Positions 8,761 to 18,087 of a stretch of DNA of 64,000 nt are shown here, one piece after another. This DNA is from an uncultured Croceicoccus sp. (GTDB taxonomy: Bacteria > Pseudomonadota > Alphaproteobacteria > Sphingomonadales > Sphingomonadaceae), in NCBI RefSeq assembly GCF_947496385.1, contig NZ_CANMCP010000003.1, positions 124,001 through 188,000 of the forward strand. Direction: 5' to 3'. A program made the translations under genes and the position numbers. Below the pieces are notes generated by a model. That model ran no database searches. It was given only the letters and a program-made list of their open reading frames with translations, and was not told the DNA's origin. The number at the start of each line of letters is the position of its first letter. Position 1 is the stretch's first letter.

Positions 8761-9284
8761 ATCGGATGTTCGACCACGTTCAGTGACGGGCTGTTCTTGA
8801 ACAGCCAGCCGGAAAAGACGCGGCGGAAACGCGGATTGTCGTCGTCGCTTTCGGGCGTCTTGGTCAGGAATTGTACGAAGGCGCCGGTTTCCGGCTGCGC
8901 CTCCCACGGGGCGGTGCGTTCGCATGCGCGCAGGCGGATGACGACATCGTCGACCCGCTCCTGCTCGCCCGGCGACAGCGTGATGTCGCGCGTGATATTG
9001 TTGCGCTTGTTGAGCAGGCCGATCGTCGCGACGCGTTCCGCCATCGGCGTCCCGCCCGGCAGGTCGAGATCCGCCGCCATGTCGCCATCATCGGCCGAGA
9101 TCATCTCGTTCTCGTCGGTCGAGGACTGCGGCGGGGTGGGCGATGGCGCAGGTTCGGCCGTCTCGGTCCCGGCGTCCTCGCCGGGGGCATCCGCGCCGTC
9201 GCAAGCCGACAGCGCAAGCCCCGCGCAGCCGAGCCACAGCCATGCGAGCCGGACCGGGCGGCGAATCACTGGTCGGGCGACCAT
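8688..9284 (-). CDS. DUF2155 domain lipoprotein
   Basis: This is a 198-residue predicted lipoprotein. An N-terminal hydrophobic segment ends in the lipobox LSAC, followed by an acidic, Pro/Thr-rich linker and then the DUF2155 domain with its conserved core (RLRACERTAPWE, FSGWLFKNSPSLNVVEHP, YDVWVKDC). The family is widespread in alphaproteobacteria and its function is unknown. Its ATG overlaps the last 19 bases of the NDUFA12 gene upstream, which suggests co-transcription and perhaps translational coupling. The two cysteines in the domain (RACE and VKDC) could form a disulfide in the periplasm. Confidence 0.9.
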   Translation of the reverse strand: MVARPVIRRPVRLAWLWLGCAGLALSACDGADAPGEDAGTETAEPAPSPTPPQSSTDENEMISADDGDMAADLDLPGGTPMAERVATIGLLNKRNNITRDITLSPGEQERVDDVVIRLRACERTAPWEAQPETGAFVQFLTKTPESDDDNPRFRRVFSGWLFKNSPSLNVVEHPIYDVWVKDCAMSFPGEEEPETSEE

Positions 9285-9664
9285 GCTTCGTAATCGCCGG
9301 TCGCCTTGGCGCGCACGCCGCCCTGCTCCAGCGCGCCCTTGGGGCGGTATGCGTCCAGCGTTCCGGTCCGGTTGGGGGTGTAATCCACCTCCCAGATGCG
9401 CGACGGCGGAAGATGGCTTTCGGGCACGCCGTCGAAGCTGCCGTGCAGCCAGCCGTGCCATTCGGACGGCACCCGGCTCGCGTCATTGGCGCCTTCGTAG
9501 ATGACCCAGCGGCGTTCGCGTCCGCGGGCATCGGGCTTTTTCGCGCGGAAATAGCGATTGCCCTGCGCATCGGTGCCGACCTGTTCGCCGTGTTTCCAGC
9601 TATCGAACAGCGTGCCGATGGTGGCGCCGTCCCACCAGGTGAAGATCTTGGAAAGAATGCTCAT
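9266..9664 (-). CDS. NADH:ubiquinone oxidoreductase subunit NDUFA12
   Basis: This is a 132-residue accessory subunit of respiratory complex I, orthologous to mitochondrial NDUFA12 and found in alphaproteobacteria. The recognisable core includes GNRYFRAK, RRWVIYEG, VPSEWHGWLHG and the C-terminal proline/lysine segment (YRPKGALEQGG). It starts MSILSKIFTWWDG at an ATG; an open frame extends 19 codons further but is not family-like. It is transcribed just ahead of the DUF2155 gene, an arrangement common in this group. Confidence 0.95.
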   Translation of the reverse strand: MSILSKIFTWWDGATIGTLFDSWKHGEQVGTDAQGNRYFRAKKPDARGRERRWVIYEGANDASRVPSEWHGWLHGSFDGVPESHLPPSRIWEVDYTPNRTGTLDAYRPKGALEQGGVRAKATGDYEAWSPDQ

Positions 9665-9730
9665 CGTGCCTGTCCGATTAGCGGCATGTGACGCGGCGCG
9701 CAACACGCCATCGCGCCCCATGAAACAGCG

Positions 9731-10237
9731 CTATTGCCCCGGTGCGCGCCAGTCGATCGCATCGCCCGGCGAAAGGCCCAGTTCCGCCGCGCGCCCCCCG
9801 GCCAGTTCCAGGACGCCCACGACCGCCCCTTGCGACGGGATCGGGTCAAGCGAATAGGGCACCGCATCGGCGGCAATGGATTCGATCGTCCGGTCAGGCG
9901 CGATGAAGATAAGGTCGAGCGGAATGACCGTATTCTTCATCCAGAAGCTGCGCTGCTGCGGCGTCGCATTCGGGAACAGCATGCCTTCGTCAGGACCGAG
10001 TTCGGTGCGGAACATCAGGCCCTTGCGCTGATTTTCGTCGCTCGCCGCATATTCGACGGTGAAACGATGCGTCCGCCCACCCGATTCAATGGTGAGGGGA
10101 ACGAGCGGCAGTCCCGATTCGGCATGAACCGCGCTTTGCTGCGTCGCGGCGCTATGCTCGGTCTGCGCATCGCCGGGGGCGGAGCAGGCGCCGAGCGTCA
10201 GCGCGAAACCGGCGAAAAGAGCGAAACCTTTGCGCAT
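9731..10237 (-). CDS. DUF192 domain lipoprotein
   Basis: This is a 168-residue predicted lipoprotein with lipobox LGAC at the end of the signal segment, followed by a DUF192 domain. The domain's conserved features are visible: EYAASDENQRKGLMFR, the FWMKNT motif, PLDLIFIAPD and a final ELAGGRAAELGL. The role of the family is not established. Its ATG begins four bases after the recX stop on the same strand, so the two probably share a transcript. Confidence 0.92.
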   Translation of the reverse strand: MRKGFALFAGFALTLGACSAPGDAQTEHSAATQQSAVHAESGLPLVPLTIESGGRTHRFTVEYAASDENQRKGLMFRTELGPDEGMLFPNATPQQRSFWMKNTVIPLDLIFIAPDRTIESIAADAVPYSLDPIPSQGAVVGVLELAGGRAAELGLSPGDAIDWRAPGQ

Positions 10238-10240
10238 TCG

Positions 10241-10858
10241 TCAATCCTCGAAACTGTGCACCGGGCCATCCACGCCATCGTCGAGCGCGCTGGCCCAGTC
10301 GCGCGCCGAATCCATGTCGCTCGCATCGACCAGATTGCGCGCGCTGTCCAGCGAATGCCCGGCACGCAGCATGGCGGCGACCTGTTTTTCGCGCACCGCC
10401 CGGTCCGCAGGCGGCGCGCCGTCGCGGGCGAAGGGGCCGAAATGTTTCTTCTCCGCCATGCGCAGCGCGGCGGCGCGCGCCTCGCCCGGGGCGATCCCCG
10501 CGCGGTCGCCCGCGGCCACGCCTGCGGCGTCGAGCGCGGCATTCACCCGCCGCCCGCCATATCCGCGGCGCAGCAAGCTGCCCGATTTGGCGCGCGCGAA
10601 TTCCTCGTCATTGACCCAACCGTTGGCGACGAATTTCGCGACCAGCGCGTCGATGTCCGGCGTCTCCTCCCCTTCGGCAAGGCCACGCTCGCGCAATTTG
10701 CGGCGACAATAATCGTGCAGCTTGCGCGCCGTCGTCGCGAAACGCGCGACATAGGCCAGCGCCATTTCGTTCAATCGCTGATTGGTGAGCGGGCTTGGTG
10801 GCCTCGGTACTCTTGCGCGTTGGCGCTGGCGTGGATAACGGGCGCTTTCGTCTTTCAT
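10241..10858 (-). CDS. recX: Regulatory protein RecX
   Basis: RecX binds RecA filaments and moderates recombination and SOS activity. The 205-residue protein has the tandem three-helix RecX repeats: LAYVARFATTARKLHDYCRRKL in the first, FVANGWVNDEEFARAKSGSLLRRGYGG in the second, and an alanine-rich third repeat ending near the C-terminus. The ATG at 10858 (MKDESARY) is favoured over one seven codons upstream. It is not adjacent to recA in this window. It is divergent from the fatty-acyl-AMP ligase across a 163-base spacer. Confidence 0.88.
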   Translation of the reverse strand: MKDESARYPRQRQRARVPRPPSPLTNQRLNEMALAYVARFATTARKLHDYCRRKLRERGLAEGEETPDIDALVAKFVANGWVNDEEFARAKSGSLLRRGYGGRRVNAALDAAGVAAGDRAGIAPGEARAAALRMAEKKHFGPFARDGAPPADRAVREKQVAAMLRAGHSLDSARNLVDASDMDSARDWASALDDGVDGPVHSFED

Positions 10859-11021
10859 CGTGCCATAATCGTGCCACACTGCCGCTGGAATGGGAACGTC
10901 GGTCGCTGCAATTATTTGCCCGGCAAGCGAATTTCGGGCAAACCGCGTGCAGGACCGGTGGGAGAGGACGACACGGATGCCGGTTTCATACGGCGTTCAG
11001 CGGTCGATAGGCTAAGGCCGG

Positions 11022-12821
11022 ATGATGAAGAACATACTGGACGGGAAAAGCTACAGCGTCATGACGCACAACGCCGGGGCCGGGACCCGTGAAACTTCCG
11101 AATTGTCGCCCACGCCGAACGACGATGCGCTGCCGCGTCGTCTTGCGGATTTCGCGACCTTCGCCGATGCGATCGACTATGCGGCGCAAGGGGTTCGGGG
11201 GCTCAATTTCCACGATGCGCGCGGGCGCCTGCTGCGGCCCTACCCGTTTTCCGAACTGCGGAGCGATGCGCTGGCCATGGCGCACAGGCTTATCGCCGAC
11301 GGGGTGAAGCCGGGCGACCGGGTCGCGCTGATCGCCGAAACCGGCGCGGAATTCGCCGCCCTGTTCTGCGGCGCGATCTATGCGGGCGCGTGGCCGGTGC
11401 CGCTGCCGCTGCCGACGAGCTTTGGCGGCAAGGACAGCTATATCGACCAGCTCGCCGTGCAATTGTCGAGCAGCGACCCGCTCGTCCTCTTCTATCCCGC
11501 CGAAATCGCGCAGATGACCGAGGCCGCCTGCGCGCGGCAGGGCGTGCGCGGCATCGCCTGGTCCGATTTTGCGACGCGCGACGTGGTCGAAGGGCCGCTT
11601 CCCACGCTCGACCCGGACGATATCTGTTATCTGCAATATTCGAGCGGATCGACCCGTTTCCCGCACGGCGTCGCGGTCACGCACCGGGCGCTGCTCAACA
11701 ATCTGGCCGGCCATTCGCACGGCATGCAGGTGACCGACGGCGACCGCTGCATCAGCTGGCTGCCGTGGTATCACGACATGGGGCTGGTCGGCTGTTTCCT
11801 CTCGCTCATCGCGAACCAGGTGTCCGGCGATTACCTCAAGACCGAGGATTTCGCCCGCCGTCCGCTCGCCTGGCTCGACCTCATCAGCCGGAATGCCGGC
11901 ACGACGCTCTCCTATTCGCCGACCTTCGGGTACGACATCTGCGCCCGCCGCATTTCGAGCCAGTCTTCGGTCGCCGACCGGTTCGACCTGTCGCGCTGGC
12001 GCGTGGCGGGCAATGGCGCGGACATGATCCGGCCCGACGTGATGCAGAATTTCGTCAACGCCTTTGCCGATGCCGGTTTCCGGGCGCAGGCGTTCAACCC
12101 CAGCTACGGCCTTGCCGAGGCCACGCTCGCCGTCACCATCATGCCGCCGGGCGAAGGCATCCGGGTGGAGCTGGTCGAGGAGGAACGGCTTTCGGGCAGC
12201 CCGCGCGATCTGTCGCGCCCGGCCCGTTACCGCGCCATCGTCAATTGCGGCAAACCCGTGCGCGACATGGATGTCGAAATCCGCGGCGAGGATGGCAAGC
12301 CGCAGCGCGACCATGTCATCGGCAAGGTGTGGTGCCGCGGCCCGTCCGTCATGCACAGCTATTTCCGCGACGAGGAGGCGACCGCCGCCTGTCTCGTCGA
12401 TGGCTGGCTCGACACCGGCGACATGGGGTACATGGCGGACGGCTATCTGTTCATCGTGGGCCGCGCGAAGGACATGATCATCATCAACGGCAAGAACCAC
12501 TGGCCGCAGGATATCGAATGGGCGGTCGAGCAATTGCCCGGCTTCCACCAGGGCGACATCGCCGCCTTCTCGGTCGAGACGAAGGATGGCGAGGAAGCAC
12601 CCGCCGTGCTGGTCCATTGCCGCGTGTCGGATCCCGATGAGCGCGTGCGCCTGCGCGATACGATCCGCGACAAGGTGCGCTCCATCACCGGCATGAACTG
12701 CGTCGTGGAACTCGTACCGCCGAAAAGCCTTCCGCGTACGAGCAGCGGCAAGCTCAGCCGGGCGAAGGCGAAGAAGCTCTACCTCGAAGGCGAGATCGAA
12801 CCCTACGCCATCGCGGCCTGA
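11022..12821 (+). CDS. Fatty-acyl-AMP ligase (ANL superfamily)
   Basis: FAALs activate a fatty acid with ATP and pass the acyl-adenylate to an acyl carrier protein rather than to CoA. The 599-residue protein has the adenylation signatures: the P-loop-like YLQYSSGSTRFPHGV (about 206-220), the NPSYGLAEAT motif, the LDTGDMGY motif, and the C-terminal catalytic lysine region (LPRTSSGKLSRAK). The FAAL-type insertion is consistent with the spacing but cannot be proven by eye. No polyketide synthase or sphingolipid genes lie next to it, so its product is unknown. Possible starts are the adjacent ATG codons at 11022 and 11025. Confidence 0.88.
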   Translation: MMKNILDGKSYSVMTHNAGAGTRETSELSPTPNDDALPRRLADFATFADAIDYAAQGVRGLNFHDARGRLLRPYPFSELRSDALAMAHRLIADGVKPGDRVALIAETGAEFAALFCGAIYAGAWPVPLPLPTSFGGKDSYIDQLAVQLSSSDPLVLFYPAEIAQMTEAACARQGVRGIAWSDFATRDVVEGPLPTLDPDDICYLQYSSGSTRFPHGVAVTHRALLNNLAGHSHGMQVTDGDRCISWLPWYHDMGLVGCFLSLIANQVSGDYLKTEDFARRPLAWLDLISRNAGTTLSYSPTFGYDICARRISSQSSVADRFDLSRWRVAGNGADMIRPDVMQNFVNAFADAGFRAQAFNPSYGLAEATLAVTIMPPGEGIRVELVEEERLSGSPRDLSRPARYRAIVNCGKPVRDMDVEIRGEDGKPQRDHVIGKVWCRGPSVMHSYFRDEEATAACLVDGWLDTGDMGYMADGYLFIVGRAKDMIIINGKNHWPQDIEWAVEQLPGFHQGDIAAFSVETKDGEEAPAVLVHCRVSDPDERVRLRDTIRDKVRSITGMNCVVELVPPKSLPRTSSGKLSRAKAKKLYLEGEIEPYAIAA

Positions 12822-12850
12822 GCGCGGCGGGATCGAGCAGGCGGGCCGGC

Positions 12851-12878
12851 ACAGGCGCCGCGGTAACAGCGCGCCTGT
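12851..12878. terminator. Possible bidirectional hairpin between convergent genes
   Basis: An 8-bp inverted repeat (ACAGGCGC and GCGCCTGT) flanks a 12-base loop in the 70-base gap between the convergent FAAL and DUF389 genes. There is no T-run on either side, so termination by this hairpin is only plausible. Confidence 0.35.
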
Positions 12879-12891
12879 CGCACCGACACTA

Positions 12892-14439
12892 TCACGCAGC
12901 CGGCGGCGTCTCCGTCTCCTCCGCGATCACCGTATCGACGGGCGCCCATGTCGCGGTCACATTCGCGCCCCCGCCCGTCCGTTCGACGACGCGCACCGCC
13001 GGCGACAGCCGCTCCCGCACGGCGGCGATATTGTCCTCGCCCCCCGATAGCGCGATCGGCGCGTCGATCCGCTGCCCCGCCCAGCCGATGAGCGCGATCG
13101 CGTCGCGGCCCGCATCCGTCGGCGCCCCGTCCTCAAACGCCACCTCCGGCAGCGCGCGGGCCGGCGGGATCAACTCGATCCGCCATTCGGGCACGCTTTG
13201 CGCGATGCGTCGTTCGAGCTGCCGATAGGCGGACAGCGTCGCCCCGTCGAGCGGGCGCGCACGGACCGTGGCGCGGCGGCGGTCCCGGTCGATCAGCACG
13301 TCGTCCCCCGAAACCCCCGCGATGAGCGCCATGCGCTCGGTCAGATCCTGCACCGTGCGGTCGCTCGCGGCCCGCTCCTGTGCATTGGCGGCGGCGATCT
13401 GCGCTTCCTCCGCCGCGGTGGCGCTGGTGCCGACACGGAACTGGTCGAGCTGCAGGGTGACCGGCGCCTCCAGCAAGCGGTTGAGCCGGCGGATCGAGCG
13501 TTCCTCCGCCCCGTTCTCGATCTCCGGGGTGAGCACGGTGGCGGTGATGCGGATGGGGTCGGACTTGAAATCGATGTCGATCTGCGACACGCGCGCTGCA
13601 TCGGGAAACGCATCGAGGATCGCCCCATTGACGAGCCGCTGCGAATTGGCCTCCCACGCGATCTGGCGCAGCGACAGGGCGAGCGGGATGACGAGCGCGA
13701 TGAACGCCGCCACGACGATGAAATCCTGCAGCCGGGTCTTGTTTTCCGACAGGTTCGCGCGAAACCCGTAAAGCCGCGCCATGATCATCGCGGTCAGCGC
13801 AATGGTGACAAGGTTCGTCACGTAGAGCAGCAACGCGCCCGAAAACACGGTCCAGTTCCACGTCGCCAGCCCGAACCCCACCACGGCCAGCGGCGGCATC
13901 AACGCCGTCGCGATCGCGACGCCGACGATCGTGCCAGCCCGCCCGCGGATCATCGCATAGGCGCCGGCCATGGCAGAAAACAGCGCCACGAGCAGGTCGA
14001 ACAGGTTGGGCCGCGTGCGGCTGGCGATTTCGGGGGTCACCGTCTGCAACGGCGAAAGCACCACGATCAGCCCGCAAAACGCAATCGACAGCACCGACCC
14101 GATGATGAGCGCGCGCAAAGCCTTGCGCAGCCAGTTATAATCCCCTGTCGACAGCGCGAAACCCAGCCCGATGATCGGCCCCATGAGCGGCGAAAGCAGC
14201 ATCGCGCCGATGACCACCGCCGGCGACGACAGCAACAGGCCGAGCACCGCAATGCCCGCCGACATGGCCAGCATGAACAAATAGCGCGCGGACATGATCG
14301 CCTCTTCGCGCCGTTCCTCGATCACCGCGCCCTGATCGACCGAGGCGACCACGGAATGGCGCCACCACAGCCGCCACGACAGCAACACGCCCTTGAAACT
14401 TTCGCGCGATTTTTCGATCGCGTCGGATTGATCGACCAC
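12892..14439 (-). CDS. DUF389 domain membrane protein
   Basis: This is a 515-residue membrane protein. A cytoplasmic N-terminal segment with WRLWWRHS leads into the DUF389 domain of about six helices (SSPAVVIGAMLLSPLMGPIIG, IATALMPPLAVVG). A C-terminal soluble region of roughly 250 residues follows, partly coiled-coil and Ala/Arg-rich. No transport substrate is known for the family. I chose the GTG at 14439, which has a GGAG six bases upstream; the open frame continues far upstream but is antisense of the antiporter gene. A shorter ATG start at MSARYLF would cut off the conserved tryptophan segment. Confidence 0.85.
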   Translation of the reverse strand: MVDQSDAIEKSRESFKGVLLSWRLWWRHSVVASVDQGAVIEERREEAIMSARYLFMLAMSAGIAVLGLLLSSPAVVIGAMLLSPLMGPIIGLGFALSTGDYNWLRKALRALIIGSVLSIAFCGLIVVLSPLQTVTPEIASRTRPNLFDLLVALFSAMAGAYAMIRGRAGTIVGVAIATALMPPLAVVGFGLATWNWTVFSGALLLYVTNLVTIALTAMIMARLYGFRANLSENKTRLQDFIVVAAFIALVIPLALSLRQIAWEANSQRLVNGAILDAFPDAARVSQIDIDFKSDPIRITATVLTPEIENGAEERSIRRLNRLLEAPVTLQLDQFRVGTSATAAEEAQIAAANAQERAASDRTVQDLTERMALIAGVSGDDVLIDRDRRRATVRARPLDGATLSAYRQLERRIAQSVPEWRIELIPPARALPEVAFEDGAPTDAGRDAIALIGWAGQRIDAPIALSGGEDNIAAVRERLSPAVRVVERTGGGANVTATWAPVDTVIAEETETPPAA

Positions 14440-14571
14440 TCGAATCTCCGTTGCCGCGCACGGAACATGGCGCGCAAATTCACGGGCATTTATCGCGGGC
14501 GGACGGCCCGTGTCCATTGCCGCGCGCACCCGACCGGCACAAAAACGCGGTTGCGACGTTCCGATACACAG

Positions 14572-15846
14572 ATGGATGACAAGGCATTTTACGGGCTCGA
14601 TCCCTATCACGTCACGCTCGCGACGGCCGGGGCGGCAATTATCCTCGCCTATTGGCTGCCGCGCTATTTCTCCAATCGGGAACCGGCCGCATCGGCGCTG
14701 CTGATCGGGCTGGGCATGGCGGGATTTGCGCTCATCCCCGGATTGCCCGATGTCGTCGATCCGCGCACATCGCCGCGCTTCTGGGAATTGACGAGTGAGA
14801 TGGCGGTCATCATCGCGCTGTTCGGTGCGGGGATAAAGATCGACTGCGTCACCAATCTGGAGCGGTGGAAACCGACGATCCGCCTGCTTGCCATTGCCAT
14901 GCCGCTCACCATCGCGGCGATCGCGCTGCTGGGCTGGGCGGCGGCGGGGCTGACCGTGGCGGGCGCGGTGTTGCTCGGCGCGGTGCTGGCGCCGACGGAC
15001 CCGGTGCTGGCCGGCGATATTCAGGTCGGCCCGCCCACCGAAGGCGGCGAACATCCGGTGCGCTTTGCGCTGACGGCCGAGGCCGGGCTGAATGACGGGC
15101 TGGCGTTTCCGTTCGTGTATCTCGGGCTGCTGCTCGGTGCGACGGGCATTCCGTCTGCTGGCGAATGGCTGCAATGGCTGGCGCTCGACGTGGTCTATCG
15201 CATTGCGGTGGGCGCCATTGGCGGGGTTGCGGTCGGCTGGCTGCTGTCGCGGTTCCTCTTCGCGATGCCGCGGAACAATCCGCTGGCGAAGACGGGTTCG
15301 GCGGTGCTTGCGCTTGCGGGCGTGCTCTTTTCCTACGGCATTACCGAGCTGGTGGAAGGTTACGGCTTCATCGCGTGTTTTGCCGCCGGTGCCACCCTGC
15401 GCCGGGTGGAGCAGGACCACGAGTTTCATGGCCGGCTGCATGCGTTCAACGAATCGATCGAGCATGGCCTGACCGCCATTCTGCTCGTGCTGGTCGGCGG
15501 GCTTTTCCCGGTACTCGTGGGGGAGCTGAGCTGGACCACCGCGCTCATCGCGGCTGCGCTCATCTTCGTCATTCGTCCGGCGGCGGGCGTGCTGGCGCTG
15601 CTCGGCACCGAGATGAAGGGACGCGACCGGCTCGTGGTCGCGGCCTATGGCGTGCGCGGGATCGGTTCGATCTACTATCTGGGCTATGCCGCCGCGCATA
15701 TCGAGTTCGACAACGAGGGCGAGCTTTGGGCGATCGTGTCGCTGGCCATCCTGCTTTCGGCGGTGGTGCACGGCCTGACCGCGGGCGCGGCGGTGGAACG
15801 CGCCGAGACCGAGGAGGATACAGGGCACGGCGCGCTGCCGTTCTGA
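14572..15846 (+). CDS. Cation:proton antiporter (CPA1/NhaP type)
   Basis: This is a 424-residue Na+(K+)/H+ antiporter with twelve or so helices. Key features are the APTDPVLAGDIQVG motif (about residues 142-155), the acidic pair region EAGLNDGLAFPF characteristic of CPA1 transporters, and a late basic motif (YGVRGIGSIYYL). It has no large C-terminal cytoplasmic regulatory domain. It starts with ATG and faces away from the DUF389 gene across a spacer of about 130 bases, so the two may respond to common ionic signals. Ion specificity is not readable. Confidence 0.92.
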   Translation: MDDKAFYGLDPYHVTLATAGAAIILAYWLPRYFSNREPAASALLIGLGMAGFALIPGLPDVVDPRTSPRFWELTSEMAVIIALFGAGIKIDCVTNLERWKPTIRLLAIAMPLTIAAIALLGWAAAGLTVAGAVLLGAVLAPTDPVLAGDIQVGPPTEGGEHPVRFALTAEAGLNDGLAFPFVYLGLLLGATGIPSAGEWLQWLALDVVYRIAVGAIGGVAVGWLLSRFLFAMPRNNPLAKTGSAVLALAGVLFSYGITELVEGYGFIACFAAGATLRRVEQDHEFHGRLHAFNESIEHGLTAILLVLVGGLFPVLVGELSWTTALIAAALIFVIRPAAGVLALLGTEMKGRDRLVVAAYGVRGIGSIYYLGYAAAHIEFDNEGELWAIVSLAILLSAVVHGLTAGAAVERAETEEDTGHGALPF

Positions 15847-15926
15847 TCCCGGCCCGGCATGCTGCAATGCGATAAATTTGCCCCGGCGGCTTCACATCGC
15901 GGGCACGGCCCTTATTGCAGAGGGTA

Positions 15927-17756
15927 ATGACCCAGACGAATCAGAACGCCGCCTTCCCCTCCGCCGAAGCGGATCTCGAACTGTGGCCGATCGGCAATTG
16001 CCAGGCTTCGGCACTGGTCGATCGTTTCGGCACGTTTGCCTGGGCCTGCCTGCCCCGGATCGACGGCGATCCGATCTTCTCCTCGCTCGTCGATACGCAG
16101 GATGATCCCGCGGCGGCGAAGGGGTTCTGGAAGATCGCGCTCGAAGGCGGGCGGGTGGTGCGGCAATCCTATATCCGCAACACGCCGATCCTGAAGACCG
16201 AGTTTGCCGACGATGACGGCAATGCGATGGAAGTGCTCGATTTCTGTCCCCGCTTTCGGGACAAGGGCCGCATGTACCGCCCGGTCGCCTTCGTGCGGAT
16301 CGTGCGCCCCACGGCGGGCAGCCCGCGCATGCGCATGGCGCTCCGCCCCGCGAGCGAATGGGGCGCGAAACAGCCGGAGCGCAGTTTCGGGTCGAGCCAC
16401 ATCACCTATCGCCACCCGGCCATGGCGATGCGGATGACCACCGACGCGCCGGTCGGGCTGGTGCAGCAGGAAACGCCGTTCCGCCTTGAAAAGCAGATGC
16501 ATTTCTTCTTCGGCCCGGACGAAAGCTTCTCCACCTCGCTGTCGAGCGGGATCGGCGACATGCTGGCCCGCACGGCGGACGAGTGGCGCCACTGGGTCCG
16601 CGGGCTTGCCATCCCCTTCGAATGGCAGGACGCGGTCATTCGCGCGGCCATCGGCCTCAAGCTGTGTCAGCACGAGGATACGGGCGCCATCGTCGCGGCG
16701 ATGACGACATCCATCCCCGAACATGCGGACAGCGGTCGCAACTGGGACTATCGCTATTGCTGGATCCGCGATGCCTATTACACGGTGCAGGCATTGAACC
16801 GCATCGGCGCGCTCGACGTGCTGGAAAGCTATCTCGGCTATCTGCGCAATATCGTGGACAGCGCGCAGGGCGGGCATATTCAGCCGCTCTACGACGTGCG
16901 CGGCAATGCCGAGCTGCTGGAATGGGAGGCGGAGCATCTCGCCGGCTATCGCGGGATGGGTCCGGTGCGGGTCGGCAACGATGCCTGGCGCCAGATTCAG
17001 CATGACGCCTACGGGCAGATCGTGCTGTCATCGGCGCAGGCCTTTGCCGACAATCGCCTGCTGCGCATTTCCGGGGCGGAGGATTTCGCTTCGCTCGAAC
17101 GGGTGGGGGAACGCGCGCTGAAGGTTTGGAACACGCCCGATGCGGGATTGTGGGAATTGCGCAATTCCAAGCATATCCACACCTATTCCGCGGCGATGTG
17201 CTGGGCCGCGGCGGACAGGCTCGCCCACGCGGCGCAGCAGCTCGGCCTGGATGAGCGTGAACAATACTGGATGGGTCACGCCGCGACCATGCGCGACGAG
17301 ATTATGGCCCGCAGCTGGAACCCGGAGACCGGCGCCATCGCCGCCACCTTCGACGGGGACGAACGCGACGCCAGCCTGCTGCAACTGCTCGACCTCCGGT
17401 TCATCTCCAAGGATGACGAGAAGTTTCATTCCACGCTCGCCGTGCTGGAAAAGGCGCTGCGCCGGGGCGACAACATGCTGCGCTACGACACGCAGGACGA
17501 TTTCGGCCTCCCGCATACCGCGTTCAACGTGTGCACCTTCTGGCTGATCGAGGCGCTGCATCTCACCGGGCGCAAGGACGAGGCGCGCACCTTGTTCGAG
17601 ACCATGCTGGCGCGCCGCACCGGGGCCGGCATGCTGAGCGAGGATATCGAGCCGAACACGCTCGAGCTATGGGGCAATTATCCGCAGACCTATTCGCTGG
17701 TCGGGATCATCAATTGCGCCGTCATGCTCACGAAAAGCTGGAACGAATATCGCTGA
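15927..17756 (+). CDS. Glycoside hydrolase family 15 protein (glucoamylase/trehalase-like)
   Basis: This 609-residue GH15 enzyme has an N-terminal beta-sandwich (PIGNCQASALVDRFGTFAWACLPR) and an (alpha/alpha)6 barrel. The substrate-binding NWDYRYCWIRDAYYT motif (about 273-287) and the catalytic-base region near the C-terminus (EDIEPNTLELWGNYPQTYSL) are intact. Family members hydrolyse alpha-glucans or trehalose; this cytosolic form without a signal peptide resembles bacterial trehalase-type or glucoamylase-type enzymes. The ATG at 15927 follows a GAGG. No otsA or otsB is nearby, so the substrate remains open. Confidence 0.9.
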   Translation: MTQTNQNAAFPSAEADLELWPIGNCQASALVDRFGTFAWACLPRIDGDPIFSSLVDTQDDPAAAKGFWKIALEGGRVVRQSYIRNTPILKTEFADDDGNAMEVLDFCPRFRDKGRMYRPVAFVRIVRPTAGSPRMRMALRPASEWGAKQPERSFGSSHITYRHPAMAMRMTTDAPVGLVQQETPFRLEKQMHFFFGPDESFSTSLSSGIGDMLARTADEWRHWVRGLAIPFEWQDAVIRAAIGLKLCQHEDTGAIVAAMTTSIPEHADSGRNWDYRYCWIRDAYYTVQALNRIGALDVLESYLGYLRNIVDSAQGGHIQPLYDVRGNAELLEWEAEHLAGYRGMGPVRVGNDAWRQIQHDAYGQIVLSSAQAFADNRLLRISGAEDFASLERVGERALKVWNTPDAGLWELRNSKHIHTYSAAMCWAAADRLAHAAQQLGLDEREQYWMGHAATMRDEIMARSWNPETGAIAATFDGDERDASLLQLLDLRFISKDDEKFHSTLAVLEKALRRGDNMLRYDTQDDFGLPHTAFNVCTFWLIEALHLTGRKDEARTLFETMLARRTGAGMLSEDIEPNTLELWGNYPQTYSLVGIINCAVMLTKSWNEYR

Positions 17757-17781
17757 TCCGCTCCAGCTTTCATAAGGCGCG

Positions 17782-17910
17782 TCAGATCGCGTCGTTGCCG
17801 GCCTGGCCGACGGACTGAATATCGCGGCCCGCGCCCTTGATGGTGTTGCACGCCGTCAGGCCAAAGGCGAGTGCGCCCAGGGCGGCGATCATTACGGTCT
17901 TGCGAATCAT
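17782..17910 (-). CDS. Entericidin A/B family lipoprotein
   Basis: This 42-residue ORF encodes a signal peptide ending in the lipobox LTAC and a short mature part (CNTIKGAGRDIQSVGQAG, then NDAI), the typical entericidin pattern with the conserved GxGxDI element. Such peptides are small envelope lipoproteins, in E. coli linked to stress-induced bacteriolysis; the role here is unknown. It is too short for most gene-finding thresholds but unambiguous by pattern. It is convergent with the GH15 gene, 25 bases from its stop, and divergent from telA. Confidence 0.9.
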   Translation of the reverse strand: MIRKTVMIAALGALAFGLTACNTIKGAGRDIQSVGQAGNDAI

Positions 17911-18012
17911 GATGGGTCATATCCGATCAATTGATGAGACGACGGGCATAGCCCTCAGCGACATGAACCCAAAGCGAACGATGCGGCGCGCATTGCCGAC
18001 GCCGCGTTTCGC

Positions 18013-18041
18013 TTGAATCATGTGTCTTACACCGCTAATAC
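18013..18041 (+). promoter_or_regulatory. Sigma-70-type promoter for telA
   Basis: A -35 hexamer TTGAAT and a -10 hexamer TAATAC are separated by exactly 17 bases. The -10 element ends 46 bases upstream of the chosen telA ATG. Both hexamers match consensus at four of six positions and no competing gene covers the site. Confidence 0.5.
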
Positions 18042-18087
18042 AGTAAGCCGAAACCGGGCGCGGCGCGCCCAAGCCGACAGGATGACC

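Noticed and set aside
14440-15867. Upstream extension of the DUF389 frame to 991 codons
   Set aside because: The extra part is antisense of the antiporter. A GTG with a ribosome-binding site at 14439 gives the normal start.
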